Made by a program: the position numbers and the translations under genes. A stretch of 64,000 bases of DNA from Enhydrobacter aerosaccus (GTDB lineage: Bacteria; Pseudomonadota; Alphaproteobacteria; Reyranellales; Reyranellaceae). The DNA lies in the NCBI GenBank assembly GCA_903832005.1, contig CAIKZO010000015.1, positions 1 through 64,000 on the forward strand, read 5' to 3'. Each line of letters starts with the position of its first letter. Positions within the stretch are counted from its first letter, which is position 1. Under the pieces are notes generated by a model. The model had not been told where the DNA came from. It worked only from the letters and a program-made list of their open reading frames with translations, and searched no databases. Below are positions 54,657-63,096 of this stretch, one piece after another.

Positions 54657-55238
54657 CTAAAAGGCGGCTGCCTGCGGATGATCGAGCGCAGCCGTCGGCA
54701 CGCCATTGCACGACGTCCGGGGCACTCCGATCGCCACGACATGCGTGCCCTTTACGAAGCAACCGCTCTTCCACTCGCCGGCGAAAGTCTCGCCTTCGAG
54801 GACGGCAGTGCCAAAGCCATCCGGAACGTCGTTGGCGTAATGACCTTCGTAACGGTCGGTGGCATTCCACTCGTAGCGGCCGAAGCCTTCGCGGCGGCCC
54901 TCATGATAGGTGCCCTCGAAGCGGTCGATCGCCTGGCCGTGCTCATGCCATTGCACCACACCATGCCCATCCTTGACGCCGCGCGGGCAACCGCCAGTCC
55001 AGGAGGCGTCATCGTGCTGATCGGGATGCCAATCCCACATCCGGCAGCCGGTCTGGGTGTCGAGCAGCCAGTCGCCTTCCTCGCACGGCTTCACCCAGCT
55101 GATCTGCAGGGAGTCCGGCTCGATCGTCGGGCACTCCGGCCGTTCTACGGCGCTGGCGATCTGCTGAGCGTGGACCATCGGCGAGACGACCAAACTGATC
55201 GCCGCCAAACCCACTGAAATGTAACGATATACCCGCAT
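54657..55238 (-). CDS. Exported MORN-repeat protein
   Basis: A 193-aa secreted protein with signal peptide MRVYRYISVGLAAISLVVSP...HAQQ. From residue about 85 there are MORN-type repeats with the YEGxxxxGxxxGxG pattern: GGCPRGVKDGHGVVQW, FEGTYHEGRREGFGRYEW, YEGHYANDVPDGFGTAVL and FAGEWKSGCF. Several cysteines (residues about 36, 52, 65, 84) could form disulfides in the periplasm. The ATG at 55238 follows GGGGAA. MORN proteins usually act at membranes; no specific role can be given. It converges on the lipoprotein gene. Confidence 0.8.
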   Translation of the reverse strand: MRVYRYISVGLAAISLVVSPMVHAQQIASAVERPECPTIEPDSLQISWVKPCEEGDWLLDTQTGCRMWDWHPDQHDDASWTGGCPRGVKDGHGVVQWHEHGQAIDRFEGTYHEGRREGFGRYEWNATDRYEGHYANDVPDGFGTAVLEGETFAGEWKSGCFVKGTHVVAIGVPRTSCNGVPTAALDHPQAAAF

Positions 55239-55368
55239 GTTCCCCTCGCCCCGGCGACACCGGCTATAGAACAAACTCCGGGTGCGCGATTTAGTTGCCG
55301 GATATCCCCAGCCGCACAGGCTTTTTGATGCGATGTAGGGAGCTATTCGCCCACTGCGGGAGCGTACA

Positions 55369-55935
55369 ATGCTCGTCCTGATCGCCGGTCTGCTTGTCTT
55401 TCTTGGCATCCACACCTTCACGACCCTGCGGGCACCGCGTGCCGCACTGATCGCCCGGATCGGCGAAGGTCCCTACAAGGGACTCTATTCGCTCCTGGCC
55501 GCCGTCGGTTTTGTCCTGATCGTCTTGGGTTTCGGTCTCTATCGCGCCCATGGATGGGTTCAGATCTGGTACCCGCCCGCGGCCCTGCGACCGGTGACTT
55601 ATCTCCTGATGTTGCTGGCCTTCATCGCGCTAGCCGCCACCTATTGTCCTCCCGGCAAGATCAAATCGACCCTGCGCCATCCCATGCTGGTGGCCGTGAA
55701 GACCTGGGCTCTGGCCCATCTCCTGGCCAACGGCGACCTCGGCGCCCTCCTCCTGTTCGGCGCCTTTCTGGCGTGGGCGGTCTACGACCGTATCGCCGTC
55801 AAGAGGCGCGGTGACATGGGCGTGCCGGCCTCAAGCGTCACCGCCGGCGATGGAATCGCGATTGCCGTCGGCACCCTCGCATTTGTCGCCATGTTCGGGC
55901 TGCATCCCTGGCTGATCGGAGTTCCCATCATGTGA
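55369..55935 (+). CDS. NnrU family membrane protein
   Basis: A 188-aa membrane protein of about five helices. The start MLVLIAGLLVFLGIHTFTTL and the conserved KIKSTLRHPMLVAVKTWALA, HLLANGDLGALLLFG belong to the NnrU (denitrification-linked) family, whose relatives also act with carotenoid isomerases. No other nitrate or nitric oxide genes are nearby. Function here is unknown. The gap from 55239 to 55368 shows only the divergent leader of the MORN gene. Confidence 0.88.
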   Translation: MLVLIAGLLVFLGIHTFTTLRAPRAALIARIGEGPYKGLYSLLAAVGFVLIVLGFGLYRAHGWVQIWYPPAALRPVTYLLMLLAFIALAATYCPPGKIKSTLRHPMLVAVKTWALAHLLANGDLGALLLFGAFLAWAVYDRIAVKRRGDMGVPASSVTAGDGIAIAVGTLAFVAMFGLHPWLIGVPIM

Positions 55936-55986
55936 AGGCAACGGAAGGCCGGAACGCGACGTTGAAGGGCCAAAGAGGAGGAGCGT

Positions 55987-56283
55987 ATGAGACCTACCCT
56001 CATTGGCCTTTGCCTAGCAGTCGTCGTTTCCGGAACCGCCGCCGCCCAGACGACGGCGAACAGACCGGCTGACGATCCGCTCGCCGTGAAGCCCATTCCG
56101 CCCCGCAGCGCGACCGCTGACGGCGACATGATCCGCACCAGGATCGAGCGGATCGGTTACAGCAAGGTGACCGATCTCACCCGCGACAGCACGGGCATCT
56201 GGCACGCCCATGCGATTCGGGACAACGAGCCGGTCGATATCGCCATCGACAAGGGCGGCCGCATCAAGCCCGAATCGCGCTAG
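55987..56283 (+). CDS. Small exported protein, PepSY-like
   Basis: A 98-aa protein with signal peptide [21 protein letters not shown]. The mature part [23 protein letters not shown], followed by [20 protein letters not shown], resembles a PepSY-type fold (helix then two beta strands). AGAGGAG precedes the ATG. It overlaps nothing real downstream, with 139 bp to gnd. Possibly an inhibitor-like or metal-binding secreted protein; nothing firmer can be said. Confidence 0.72.
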   Translation: MRPTLIGLCLAVVVSGTAAAQTTANRPADDPLAVKPIPPRSATADGDMIRTRIERIGYSKVTDLTRDSTGIWHAHAIRDNEPVDIAIDKGGRIKPESR

Positions 56284-56422
56284 ACTGCGACAGGTTACCC
56301 GGGCGTCCGCCCGGAACCTGACTTGGCCGCTTCCGTTTGCACGCGCACGGGCTTTAGTTGGGCCCCGCTCCGTCATAGGCTGCGTCCGCCTTGTCGGCAG
56401 AGCCGGCGGAACGGAGAATGAA

Positions 56423-57397
56423 ATGCAGCTTGGTATGATCGGTCTTGGACGCATGGGCGGAAACATCGTCCGCCGCCTGGTGAGCAAGGGCCACGAATGC
56501 GTCGTGTTCGACCAGAACGCCGATGCCATCAAGGCACTCTCTGGCGACAAGGTCGGCGGTTCCTCCGGCCTCGCCGACCTGGTCAAGCGCCTGGCCAAGC
56601 CGCGCGCCGTCTGGGTCATGCTGCCGGCGGGCGCGATCACCGAGAAGACCGTGAACGAACTCAGCACGCTCCTCGAAGCCGGCGACACGATCATCGACGG
56701 CGGCAACGCCTTCTTCCAGGACGACGTGCGCCGCGCCCAGGCGCTGAAGCCCAAGGGCATCCACTACATCGACTGCGGCACCTCCGGCGGCGTCTGGGGT
56801 CTGGAGCGCGGCTACTGCATGATGATCGGCGGCGATAAGGAAGCCGTCGACCGGCTCGATCCCATCTTCAATGCGCTGGCGCCGGGCGCCGGCACGATCG
56901 ACAAGACCCCGCGCCGCGAGAAGCGCGATCCGCGCGTCGAGCAGGGTTACCTGCATTGCGGTCCAGTGGGCTCGGGTCACTTCGTGAAGATGGTCCACAA
57001 CGGCATCGAGTACGGCATGATGCAGGCCTATGCCGAGGGCTTCGACATCCTTCAGAAGGTGAACTCGAAGAACATTCCCGAGGAGCGCCGCTACGACATC
57101 GACCTGGCCGACGTCGCCGAAGTGTGGCGTCGCGGCAGCGTCGTCAGCTCTTGGCTGCTCGACCTCACCTCGTCGGCGCTGGCGGAAGATCCTGCCCTCT
57201 CCAAATACTCTGGCTTTGTAGAGGACTCTGGCGAAGGACGCTGGACCATCAACGCCGCCATCGAGGAAGCCGTCCCCGCCGATGTGTTGGCAGCCGCGCT
57301 GTTCGCGCGCTTCCGCTCGCGCGACAAGGACGGCACGGCCAACAAGCTCCTGTCCGCGATGCGTCACGCCTTCGGCGGCCACGTCGAACCCAAATAA
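56423..57397 (+). CDS. gnd: 6-phosphogluconate dehydrogenase, decarboxylating (short NAD-type)
   Basis: Oxidises and decarboxylates 6-phosphogluconate to ribulose 5-phosphate. The 324-aa protein begins at the ATG at 56423 after GGAG. Rossmann [18 protein letters not shown], the substrate segment [19 protein letters not shown] and catalytic Lys in [17 protein letters not shown] are clear. It lacks the large C-terminal region of the 470-aa form and belongs to the short, usually NAD-preferring subclass. First gene of the PPP operon. A frame from 56210 would overlap the secreted-protein gene. Confidence 0.95.
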   Translation: MQLGMIGLGRMGGNIVRRLVSKGHECVVFDQNADAIKALSGDKVGGSSGLADLVKRLAKPRAVWVMLPAGAITEKTVNELSTLLEAGDTIIDGGNAFFQDDVRRAQALKPKGIHYIDCGTSGGVWGLERGYCMMIGGDKEAVDRLDPIFNALAPGAGTIDKTPRREKRDPRVEQGYLHCGPVGSGHFVKMVHNGIEYGMMQAYAEGFDILQKVNSKNIPEERRYDIDLADVAEVWRRGSVVSSWLLDLTSSALAEDPALSKYSGFVEDSGEGRWTINAAIEEAVPADVLAAALFARFRSRDKDGTANKLLSAMRHAFGGHVEPK

Positions 57398-57429
57398 AAT
57401 AACAAGTAGAGTTCGAGGCAAACATCCCA

Positions 57430-58929
57430 ATGGCCGATACCAAGGCAGCCGAGCCGCCTCCGCCCTGCACGCTCGTGATCTTCGGCGCGACCGGCGACCT
57501 CACCAAGCGCCTGTTGTTGCCGGCGTTGCGCAACCTGCGTCGTGACGGACTCTTCCCGGAAGACTTCAAGCTGATCGGCATTGCCTCACGTGACATCGGC
57601 GACGAGGGCTTTCGCAAGCACTTGCGCGAGGCCATGACCGAGTTCAAGGGCGGCAATGGCGAGGCGGACGTCGACTGGTTCCTCCAGCGCGCGCACTACA
57701 TCAGCGGCAAGTTCGAGGATGCCGCGACCTATGCCGCCATCGCCAAGCAGGTGAAAGACAATGTGCTCTTTTATCTAGCGACCCCGCCCAGCGAGTTCTC
57801 CGGGATCGTGAACCAACTCGGCAAGGCCGGTCTGGTGAAGGAAGAAGGCGGCCACTGGCGCCGCGTCATCATCGAGAAGCCGTTTGGCCACGACCTCCCA
57901 TCGGCTGTCGCGCTCAACAAGGACATCCTGGGCGTCCTGCAGGAAACCCAGATCTACCGGATCGACCATTACCTCGGGAAGCAGACCGTCCAGAACATCA
58001 TGGTGTTCCGGTTCGCCAACGGCTTCGTCGAACCGCTGTGGAGCCGCGATCACATCGACCATGTGCAGATCACGGTGTCCGAGACCGTCGGCGTCGAATC
58101 GCGCGGCCGCTTTTACGAGAGCACCGGCGCGCTGCGCGACATGGTACCGAACCATCTCTTCCAGCTGGTGTCGCTGATCGCAATGGAACCGCCGTCGCGT
58201 TTCGATGCCGAGGCGCTGCGCGGCGAAAAGGCCAAGGTATTGGAGTCCGTCCAGCACCTCACGCCCTACACCGCGCGCGGCCAGGTCGTGCGCGCGCAGT
58301 ACGCCGCCGGCACGGTCGGCGACAAGGCGATCCCCGGTTACCGTGACTCGCCGGATGTGGCCAAGGACTCGCGGACCGAGACCTACGTCGCCATGAAGCT
58401 GATGATCGACAACTGGCGTTGGGCGGGTGTGCCGTTCTACCTGCGCACCGGCAAGGCGCTGGCCAAGCGACGGACCGACATCAACATCCGCTTCAAGCAG
58501 GCGCCGCTCGCCCTGTTCCGTGACACGCCGGTCGAGAGCCTGCCGCCCAACGATCTGACGATCCACATCCAGCCCGACGAAGGCGTGACCCTGCGCTTCG
58601 GCGTCAAGGCTCCCGAGCCGCAGATGCGGATCGAGGGCGTCGACCTCAAGTTCAACTATGCCGATGCCTTCACCGTAGCCCCGAGCACCGGCTACGAGAC
58701 TTTGGTCTACGACTGCATGATCGGCGACGCGACGCTGTTCCAGCGGGCCGACAATATCGAGGCCGGCTGGAGCATCGTGCAGCCGATCCTCGATGTGTGG
58801 GAAGCCGACAAAACCAGTGTCATCCCGACCTATGCGGCGGGCAGCAGCGGTCCGGAAGAAGCCGACGCCCTGCTGTCGCGCGACGGTCGTCGCTGGCGGC
58901 AGATCGCACCCGTGGACAAAACGAAATGA
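57430..58929 (+). CDS. zwf: Glucose-6-phosphate 1-dehydrogenase
   Basis: First oxidative step of the PPP and Entner-Doudoroff pathways. The 499-aa protein has the coenzyme loop VIFGATGDLTKRLLLPAL and the substrate-binding and catalytic signature YRIDHYLGKQTVQNIM with the active-site His. TVSETVGVESRGRFY and DMVPNHLFQLVSLIAMEPP are further conserved segments. It follows gnd by 32 bp and its stop overlaps the HAD gene. Confidence 0.97.
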   Translation: MADTKAAEPPPPCTLVIFGATGDLTKRLLLPALRNLRRDGLFPEDFKLIGIASRDIGDEGFRKHLREAMTEFKGGNGEADVDWFLQRAHYISGKFEDAATYAAIAKQVKDNVLFYLATPPSEFSGIVNQLGKAGLVKEEGGHWRRVIIEKPFGHDLPSAVALNKDILGVLQETQIYRIDHYLGKQTVQNIMVFRFANGFVEPLWSRDHIDHVQITVSETVGVESRGRFYESTGALRDMVPNHLFQLVSLIAMEPPSRFDAEALRGEKAKVLESVQHLTPYTARGQVVRAQYAAGTVGDKAIPGYRDSPDVAKDSRTETYVAMKLMIDNWRWAGVPFYLRTGKALAKRRTDINIRFKQAPLALFRDTPVESLPPNDLTIHIQPDEGVTLRFGVKAPEPQMRIEGVDLKFNYADAFTVAPSTGYETLVYDCMIGDATLFQRADNIEAGWSIVQPILDVWEADKTSVIPTYAAGSSGPEEADALLSRDGRRWRQIAPVDKTK

Positions 58930-59732
58930 AGATCTCCGCCCTGATCTCCGACGTCGACGGCACGATCGTGAACCACGACAAGGAAGTGACGCCCCGCTCG
59001 CGCGACGCCGCGGCGCGCCTCAAGGCCAAGGGGATCGGCCTCGCCGTGATCAGCAGCCGGCCACCGCGTGGCATGCGCATGCTGGTCGAACCGCTCGGCC
59101 TCACCATGCCGCTGGCAGGCTACAACGGCGGCCAGTTCACCAGCCCCACGCTGGAGCCGCTCGAGGACCACGCGTTGGCACCCGACGTCGCGCGGCGCAC
59201 GCATGACATGCTCGCGGCCAAGGGTATCGACGTCTGGGTCTTCAGCGGCCTCGACTGGATGGTCCGCAAGGCCGACGGCCCGCACGTCGCGCGCGAGGAA
59301 CATACGGTGCAATTCGCCGCCACTGTCGTCGACAACTTCGACAGCGCCCTTGCCCGCGCGCACAAGATCGTCGGCGTCAGTGACGACTACGAGGCGCTGG
59401 CCCGCGTCGAGGCCGAAGTGCAGGCGGCCCTCGGATCGACCGCCTCGGCGGCGCGCTCGCAGAAGTACTATTTCGACGTCACGCATCCCCAGGCCAACAA
59501 GGGCGCGGGCTTTCACCGGCTTGCCGCGCTGCTGGGCGTACCGCTAGCGGAAATTGCGGTAATCGGTGACGGCGGCAACGATGTCGCCATGTTCGAGCAA
59601 TGCCCCTTCAGCATCGCCATGGGCAATGCCAGCGACGAGGTGAAGAAGCATGCCCGCTTCGTCACCTCTTCCAACGACGAGGATGGCTTCGCCGCCGCCG
59701 TGGACAAGTACATCCTGGGAGCCGCCTCGTGA
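58926..59732 (+). CDS. HAD-superfamily (Cof-type) phosphatase
   Basis: A 268-aa HAD-IIB type phosphatase. Motif I is DVDGTIVNHDKEV, motif II is LAVISSRPP, and the motif III/IV area is NKGAGFHRLAALLGV and GDGGNDVAMFE. The cap domain lies between about 80 and 190. The start is the ATG at 58926, coupled to zwf (ATGA). Its place between zwf and pgl suggests that it dephosphorylates a sugar phosphate or clears a damaged PPP metabolite; this is inference. Confidence 0.9.
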   Translation: MKISALISDVDGTIVNHDKEVTPRSRDAAARLKAKGIGLAVISSRPPRGMRMLVEPLGLTMPLAGYNGGQFTSPTLEPLEDHALAPDVARRTHDMLAAKGIDVWVFSGLDWMVRKADGPHVAREEHTVQFAATVVDNFDSALARAHKIVGVSDDYEALARVEAEVQAALGSTASAARSQKYYFDVTHPQANKGAGFHRLAALLGVPLAEIAVIGDGGNDVAMFEQCPFSIAMGNASDEVKKHARFVTSSNDEDGFAAAVDKYILGAAS

Positions 59733-60451
59733 TCGCGCCCGAAGTCTACGCCGACTCCGAAGCCCTGGCGCAGCACGCGGCCGATTGGCTGCTTGCTTGG
59801 GGCGCCGCGACGGCGGCCAAGGACGGCGAGCGCTTCTCGGTCTGTCTCAGCGGTGGCTCGACGCCCAAGCGGCTTTACGAATTGCTGGCCGCCTCGCCGC
59901 GCCGCGACACCTTCCCGTGGGAGCGCACGCACTGGTTCTGGGGCGACGAGCGCTTCGTGCCGCCCGACGACAAGCAGAGCAACTACCGCATGGTCCGCGA
60001 AGCGATGCTCGCCCACGTGCCCGTGCCGGCCCCGAACATCCATCCGATCCCCACGCTCGGCCTCGATGCCGAGCAGGCGGCCAAGGTCTACGAGCGCGAG
60101 CTGCAGCTCTTCCACGGCGAGGAGCTGCTCGATCCCGATCGGCCGCTGTTCAACGTCGTGCTGCTGGGACTGGGCACCAACGGCCACACAGCATCGCTCT
60201 TCCCCGGCATGCCGGTGCTCGATGAGCGCAAGCGTTGGACCGGTATCATGACCGATCCCGAAGCCGGCACGCGCATCACGCTCACCTACCCCGCGCTGGA
60301 GAGCTGCCGCGAGGCGGTGTTCCTGGTGGCGGGCGCCGACAAGAAGCCGATGCTGAAACGCGTCCTCGACGGCGACGAGTCGCTGCCGGCCGGCCGCTTC
60401 AAGCCGCGCGGCGCCTTGCACTTCTTCGTCGACCGCGCGGCGGCGCCCTAA
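59729..60451 (+). CDS. pgl: 6-phosphogluconolactonase
   Basis: Hydrolyses 6-phosphogluconolactone. The 240-aa protein begins at the GTG at 59729 overlapping the HAD stop (GTGA). It has the glucosamine-6-phosphate-isomerase-like fold with SVCLSGGSTPKRLYELL, FWGDERFVPPDDKQSNYRM and GLGTNGHTASLFPG, the three conserved regions of the short bacterial Pgl. A reading from 59600 lies inside the HAD gene and is rejected. Confidence 0.95.
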   Translation: MIAPEVYADSEALAQHAADWLLAWGAATAAKDGERFSVCLSGGSTPKRLYELLAASPRRDTFPWERTHWFWGDERFVPPDDKQSNYRMVREAMLAHVPVPAPNIHPIPTLGLDAEQAAKVYERELQLFHGEELLDPDRPLFNVVLLGLGTNGHTASLFPGMPVLDERKRWTGIMTDPEAGTRITLTYPALESCREAVFLVAGADKKPMLKRVLDGDESLPAGRFKPRGALHFFVDRAAAP

Positions 60452-60454
60452 CCC

Positions 60455-61135
60455 ATGGACCGTGACGCCCTGAAGCGCGCGGCGGCCGAGCGTGCCGTGG
60501 CCGAGGTGACGTCCGGCATGGTCATAGGCCTTGGTTCGGGCACGACCGCGGAGATCGCCGTCGCCCTGCTGGGCGAGAAGGTCGCCGCAGGCTTGCAGAT
60601 CATGGGCATCGCCACCTCCGAACGCACCGCGTCGCTTGCCCGGAGCCTCGGCATCGCCCTCACCGACTTTGCCGCCCATCCGCAACTCGATCTTGCGATC
60701 GACGGCGCCGATCAGGTCGAGCTGGGCACGCTTAACCTGATCAAGGGACTGGGCGGCGCGCTGCTGCGCGAGAAGATCGTGGCGGCAGCCACCCGGCGCA
60801 TGATCGTGATCGTCGACCAGGGCAAGCTCGTGCCCAAACTCGGCGGCCAGACTCCGCTGCCGGTCGAGATCACCTCGTTCGGCTGGCCCTCGACGCTCGA
60901 GCGGCTGGCGGCGGCGGGCTATCGGCCGATCTTGCGCCAGACCGGCGGCCAACCATTCGTTACCGATGGCGGCAACCATATTGCCGACTGCGCCATCGTT
61001 ACCATTGCCGACGCCGCGCGCCTGCAGGCGGACCTGCACGCGATCGTGGGCGTCGTCGAAACTGGCCTGTTCATCGGCATGGCCGCGAAGGTCGTGGTCG
61101 GCGGACCACAGGGCGTGGAGGAACTGACGCGATGA
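60455..61135 (+). CDS. rpiA: Ribose 5-phosphate isomerase A
   Basis: Aldose-ketose isomerase of the non-oxidative PPP. The 226-aa protein has MVIGLGSGTTAEI (phosphate loop), LDLAIDGADQVE with the catalytic Asp and KGLGGALLREKIVA with the catalytic Lys. DGGNHIADC is the late conserved motif. It follows pgl by 3 bp and overlaps ppgK by ATGA. It is unrelated in fold to the rpiB at 8705-9151. Confidence 0.95.
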   Translation: MDRDALKRAAAERAVAEVTSGMVIGLGSGTTAEIAVALLGEKVAAGLQIMGIATSERTASLARSLGIALTDFAAHPQLDLAIDGADQVELGTLNLIKGLGGALLREKIVAAATRRMIVIVDQGKLVPKLGGQTPLPVEITSFGWPSTLERLAAAGYRPILRQTGGQPFVTDGGNHIADCAIVTIADAARLQADLHAIVGVVETGLFIGMAAKVVVGGPQGVEELTR

Positions 61136-61845
61136 AGACCCTGGCAATCGATATCGGCGGCACCGGCCTGAAGGCCTCCGTGCTCGACGACAAAGGCAAC
61201 ATGCTGGTGCCGCACGTGCGCGTGCCGACGCCGCATCCCAGCCGGCCGAAGGACATCATGCCGGCGCTGGCGGGCCTGGCCAAGCAGCTTCCCGAGTTCG
61301 ATCGCATCTCCGCCGGCTTCCCCGGTGTCGTGCGCGGCGGCACGATCATCACCGCGCCCCACCTCGGCACCGACGACTGGAAGAACTTCAACCTCCAGGA
61401 AGAGCTCGCCAAACAATTCGGCAAGCCCGCGCGGGTCGAGAACGACGCCGAAGTCCAGGGCCTGGGCATTATTACCGGCCGCGGCCTCGAGGTCGTGCTG
61501 ACACTCGGCACCGGAATTGGCAGCGCCATCTTCGACGACGGCCGCATGACGCCGCATCTCGAACTGGCGCATCACCCGATCCACAAGTCGGGCACCTACG
61601 ACGACTATATCGGCGACGCCACGCGTAAGGCCCTGGGCAAGAAGAAGTGGACCAAGCGCGTGCTGAAAACGATCGACATCGTGAACGCGCTGCTGAATTA
61701 CGACACGCTCTATCTCGGCGGCGGCAACTCCAACAATCTCACCGAGAAGCTCCCGCCCAACGTCAAAATCGCCTCCAACGAGAAAGGCATCACCGGCGGC
61801 GTGCGCCTATGGGACGACCAGATTTGGCAGGAAATCCACACCTAG
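61132..61845 (+). CDS. ppgK: Polyphosphate glucokinase (ROK family)
   Basis: A 237-aa kinase predicted to phosphorylate glucose using polyphosphate or ATP. The ROK phosphate loop is AIDIGGTGLKASVLD, the substrate Asp is in ENDAEVQGLG, and TLGTGIGSAIFDDGRM is the second phosphate loop. The zinc-binding cysteines of ATP-type ROK proteins are absent, and ELAHHPIHKSGTYDD fits the polyphosphate-dependent subgroup. Last gene of the operon, supplying glucose 6-phosphate to zwf. Confidence 0.9.
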   Translation: MKTLAIDIGGTGLKASVLDDKGNMLVPHVRVPTPHPSRPKDIMPALAGLAKQLPEFDRISAGFPGVVRGGTIITAPHLGTDDWKNFNLQEELAKQFGKPARVENDAEVQGLGIITGRGLEVVLTLGTGIGSAIFDDGRMTPHLELAHHPIHKSGTYDDYIGDATRKALGKKKWTKRVLKTIDIVNALLNYDTLYLGGGNSNNLTEKLPPNVKIASNEKGITGGVRLWDDQIWQEIHT

Positions 61846-61855
61846 CGCGGCGCCC

Positions 61856-62008
61856 CTAGCACGGGACAGTCGCCACCCCGGTCTGCGGCTGCGGATGACT
61901 TTTACCTGCCCGCAGCGTCTCTGCGCGGTTCTGCAGGACGGTGCCAACGAACTCGCTGGCGACGAAGGCGACGATCAAGACAAGTGCAACTGCAAGTAGA
62001 TTACGCAT
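61856..62008 (-). CDS. 50-aa single-pass membrane peptide
   Basis: A short gene found by hand: ATG at 62008, TAG at 61856, 50 codons. The product starts MRNLLAVALVLIVAFVASEF, a clear hydrophobic helix or uncleaved signal, and continues with a polar tail ending QTGVATVPC. GAGGA lies 6 nt upstream of the ATG. It sits between the convergent ends of ppgK and the TctC gene. No homolog is recognised and it may be a real small membrane protein. The remaining 62009-62074 holds only its leader. Confidence 0.6.
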   Translation of the reverse strand: MRNLLAVALVLIVAFVASEFVGTVLQNRAETLRAGKSHPQPQTGVATVPC

Positions 62009-62074
62009 AGGGTCCTCACACGTCGTTACACGTCCGAGAAACCCAACGTCGTCTCGCTTGGTACGGTTCCTACC

Positions 62075-63043
62075 TTAGTTGCCTAATTTTATGCCAGCTT
62101 CTTTAACTACCTGGGCCCATTTCGGAATATCGACCGCCATCGTGTCATGAGTTTGCTGGGGCGTGCTTCCCACCGGCTGCAGGCCGAGCGCCGCGAACTT
62201 CTTCAGCAGTTCCGGGTCGGCCAGAACCTTGTTCGATTCCGCCAATATCCTGTCGAGGATAGGCTGTGGCGTGCCGGCGGGCGCCAGCAACGCGAACCAC
62301 GAGCCCGCCTCGAAGCCCTTGAAGCCCGACTCGTCGAGCGTCGGCAGGTTCGAGGTGTCCTCCGAGCGCTTGAGCGACGTCACAGCAAGGCCACGCAGCC
62401 GCCCGTCCCGCACCAACGGCATGATCGCGCCGGCGTTCTGGATCGCCACCGGCACCATACCGCCCAGCGTGTCGTTGAAGTTCGCGCCGCGATACGGAAT
62501 GTGCTCCATCTTGATGCCCGCCAGGTGGCAGAACAGCTCGCCCGCCACGTGCTGCGGCGTGCCGATGCCCGGCGTGCCGTAGCTGAGCTTTCCCGGATGA
62601 GCCTTGGCATAGGCGATCAGCTCGCCGATCGTCTTCACCGGCAGGTCGTTGTTCACCGCGATCACGCTCGGCATCGACAGCGTGATCGAGATCGGCGCGA
62701 AGTCCTTCAACGGATCGAATGGCACCGGCTGCAGCGCCGGCAGCACCGTGACCGCGGCATTGCCCGTCCACATCAGCGTGTAGCCGTCGGGCGCTGCCTT
62801 CGCGACCTTGTCGACGCCGATCGCGCCCGAGTTGCCGGTGACGTTGTCGACGATCACCGACTGCCCCCACGCCTCGCTGAACTTCTGCGCGAACATGCGG
62901 GCTGTGACGTCCGTGGCGCTGCCGGCGGTGAACCCCACCACCAGTCGGACCGGCTTTTCCGGCCACTTTGTTTGCGCTGCAACAGGCCCCATCGGCGAAG
63001 TCGCAGTCAGGACCGCAGCAAGCATGAAGCTCACCAATCGCAT
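62075..63043 (-). CDS. Tripartite tricarboxylate transporter substrate-binding protein (TctC/Bug family)
   Basis: A 322-aa periplasmic receptor with signal peptide MRLVSFMLAAVLTATSPMGP...AAQ followed by WPEKPVRLVVGFTAGSATDV, the standard Bug start. GNAAVTVLPALQPVPFDP and GTPQHVAGELF are further family landmarks. These proteins bind carboxylates or aromatic acids; the ligand is unknown. No tctA or tctB is present in the window. It is divergent from a TauD-type gene (53 bp). Confidence 0.93.
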   Translation of the reverse strand: MRLVSFMLAAVLTATSPMGPVAAQTKWPEKPVRLVVGFTAGSATDVTARMFAQKFSEAWGQSVIVDNVTGNSGAIGVDKVAKAAPDGYTLMWTGNAAVTVLPALQPVPFDPLKDFAPISITLSMPSVIAVNNDLPVKTIGELIAYAKAHPGKLSYGTPGIGTPQHVAGELFCHLAGIKMEHIPYRGANFNDTLGGMVPVAIQNAGAIMPLVRDGRLRGLAVTSLKRSEDTSNLPTLDESGFKGFEAGSWFALLAPAGTPQPILDRILAESNKVLADPELLKKFAALGLQPVGSTPQQTHDTMAVDIPKWAQVVKEAGIKLGN

Positions 63044-63096
63044 CTATTCCTCCCCTTATTTTGGGTCATAATAGACGGAGAATGGGAGGAGCCGAT

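Noticed and set aside
59513-61147. 544-aa minus-strand open frame
   Set aside because: It lies across pgl and rpiA, which have full catalytic motifs on the plus strand.
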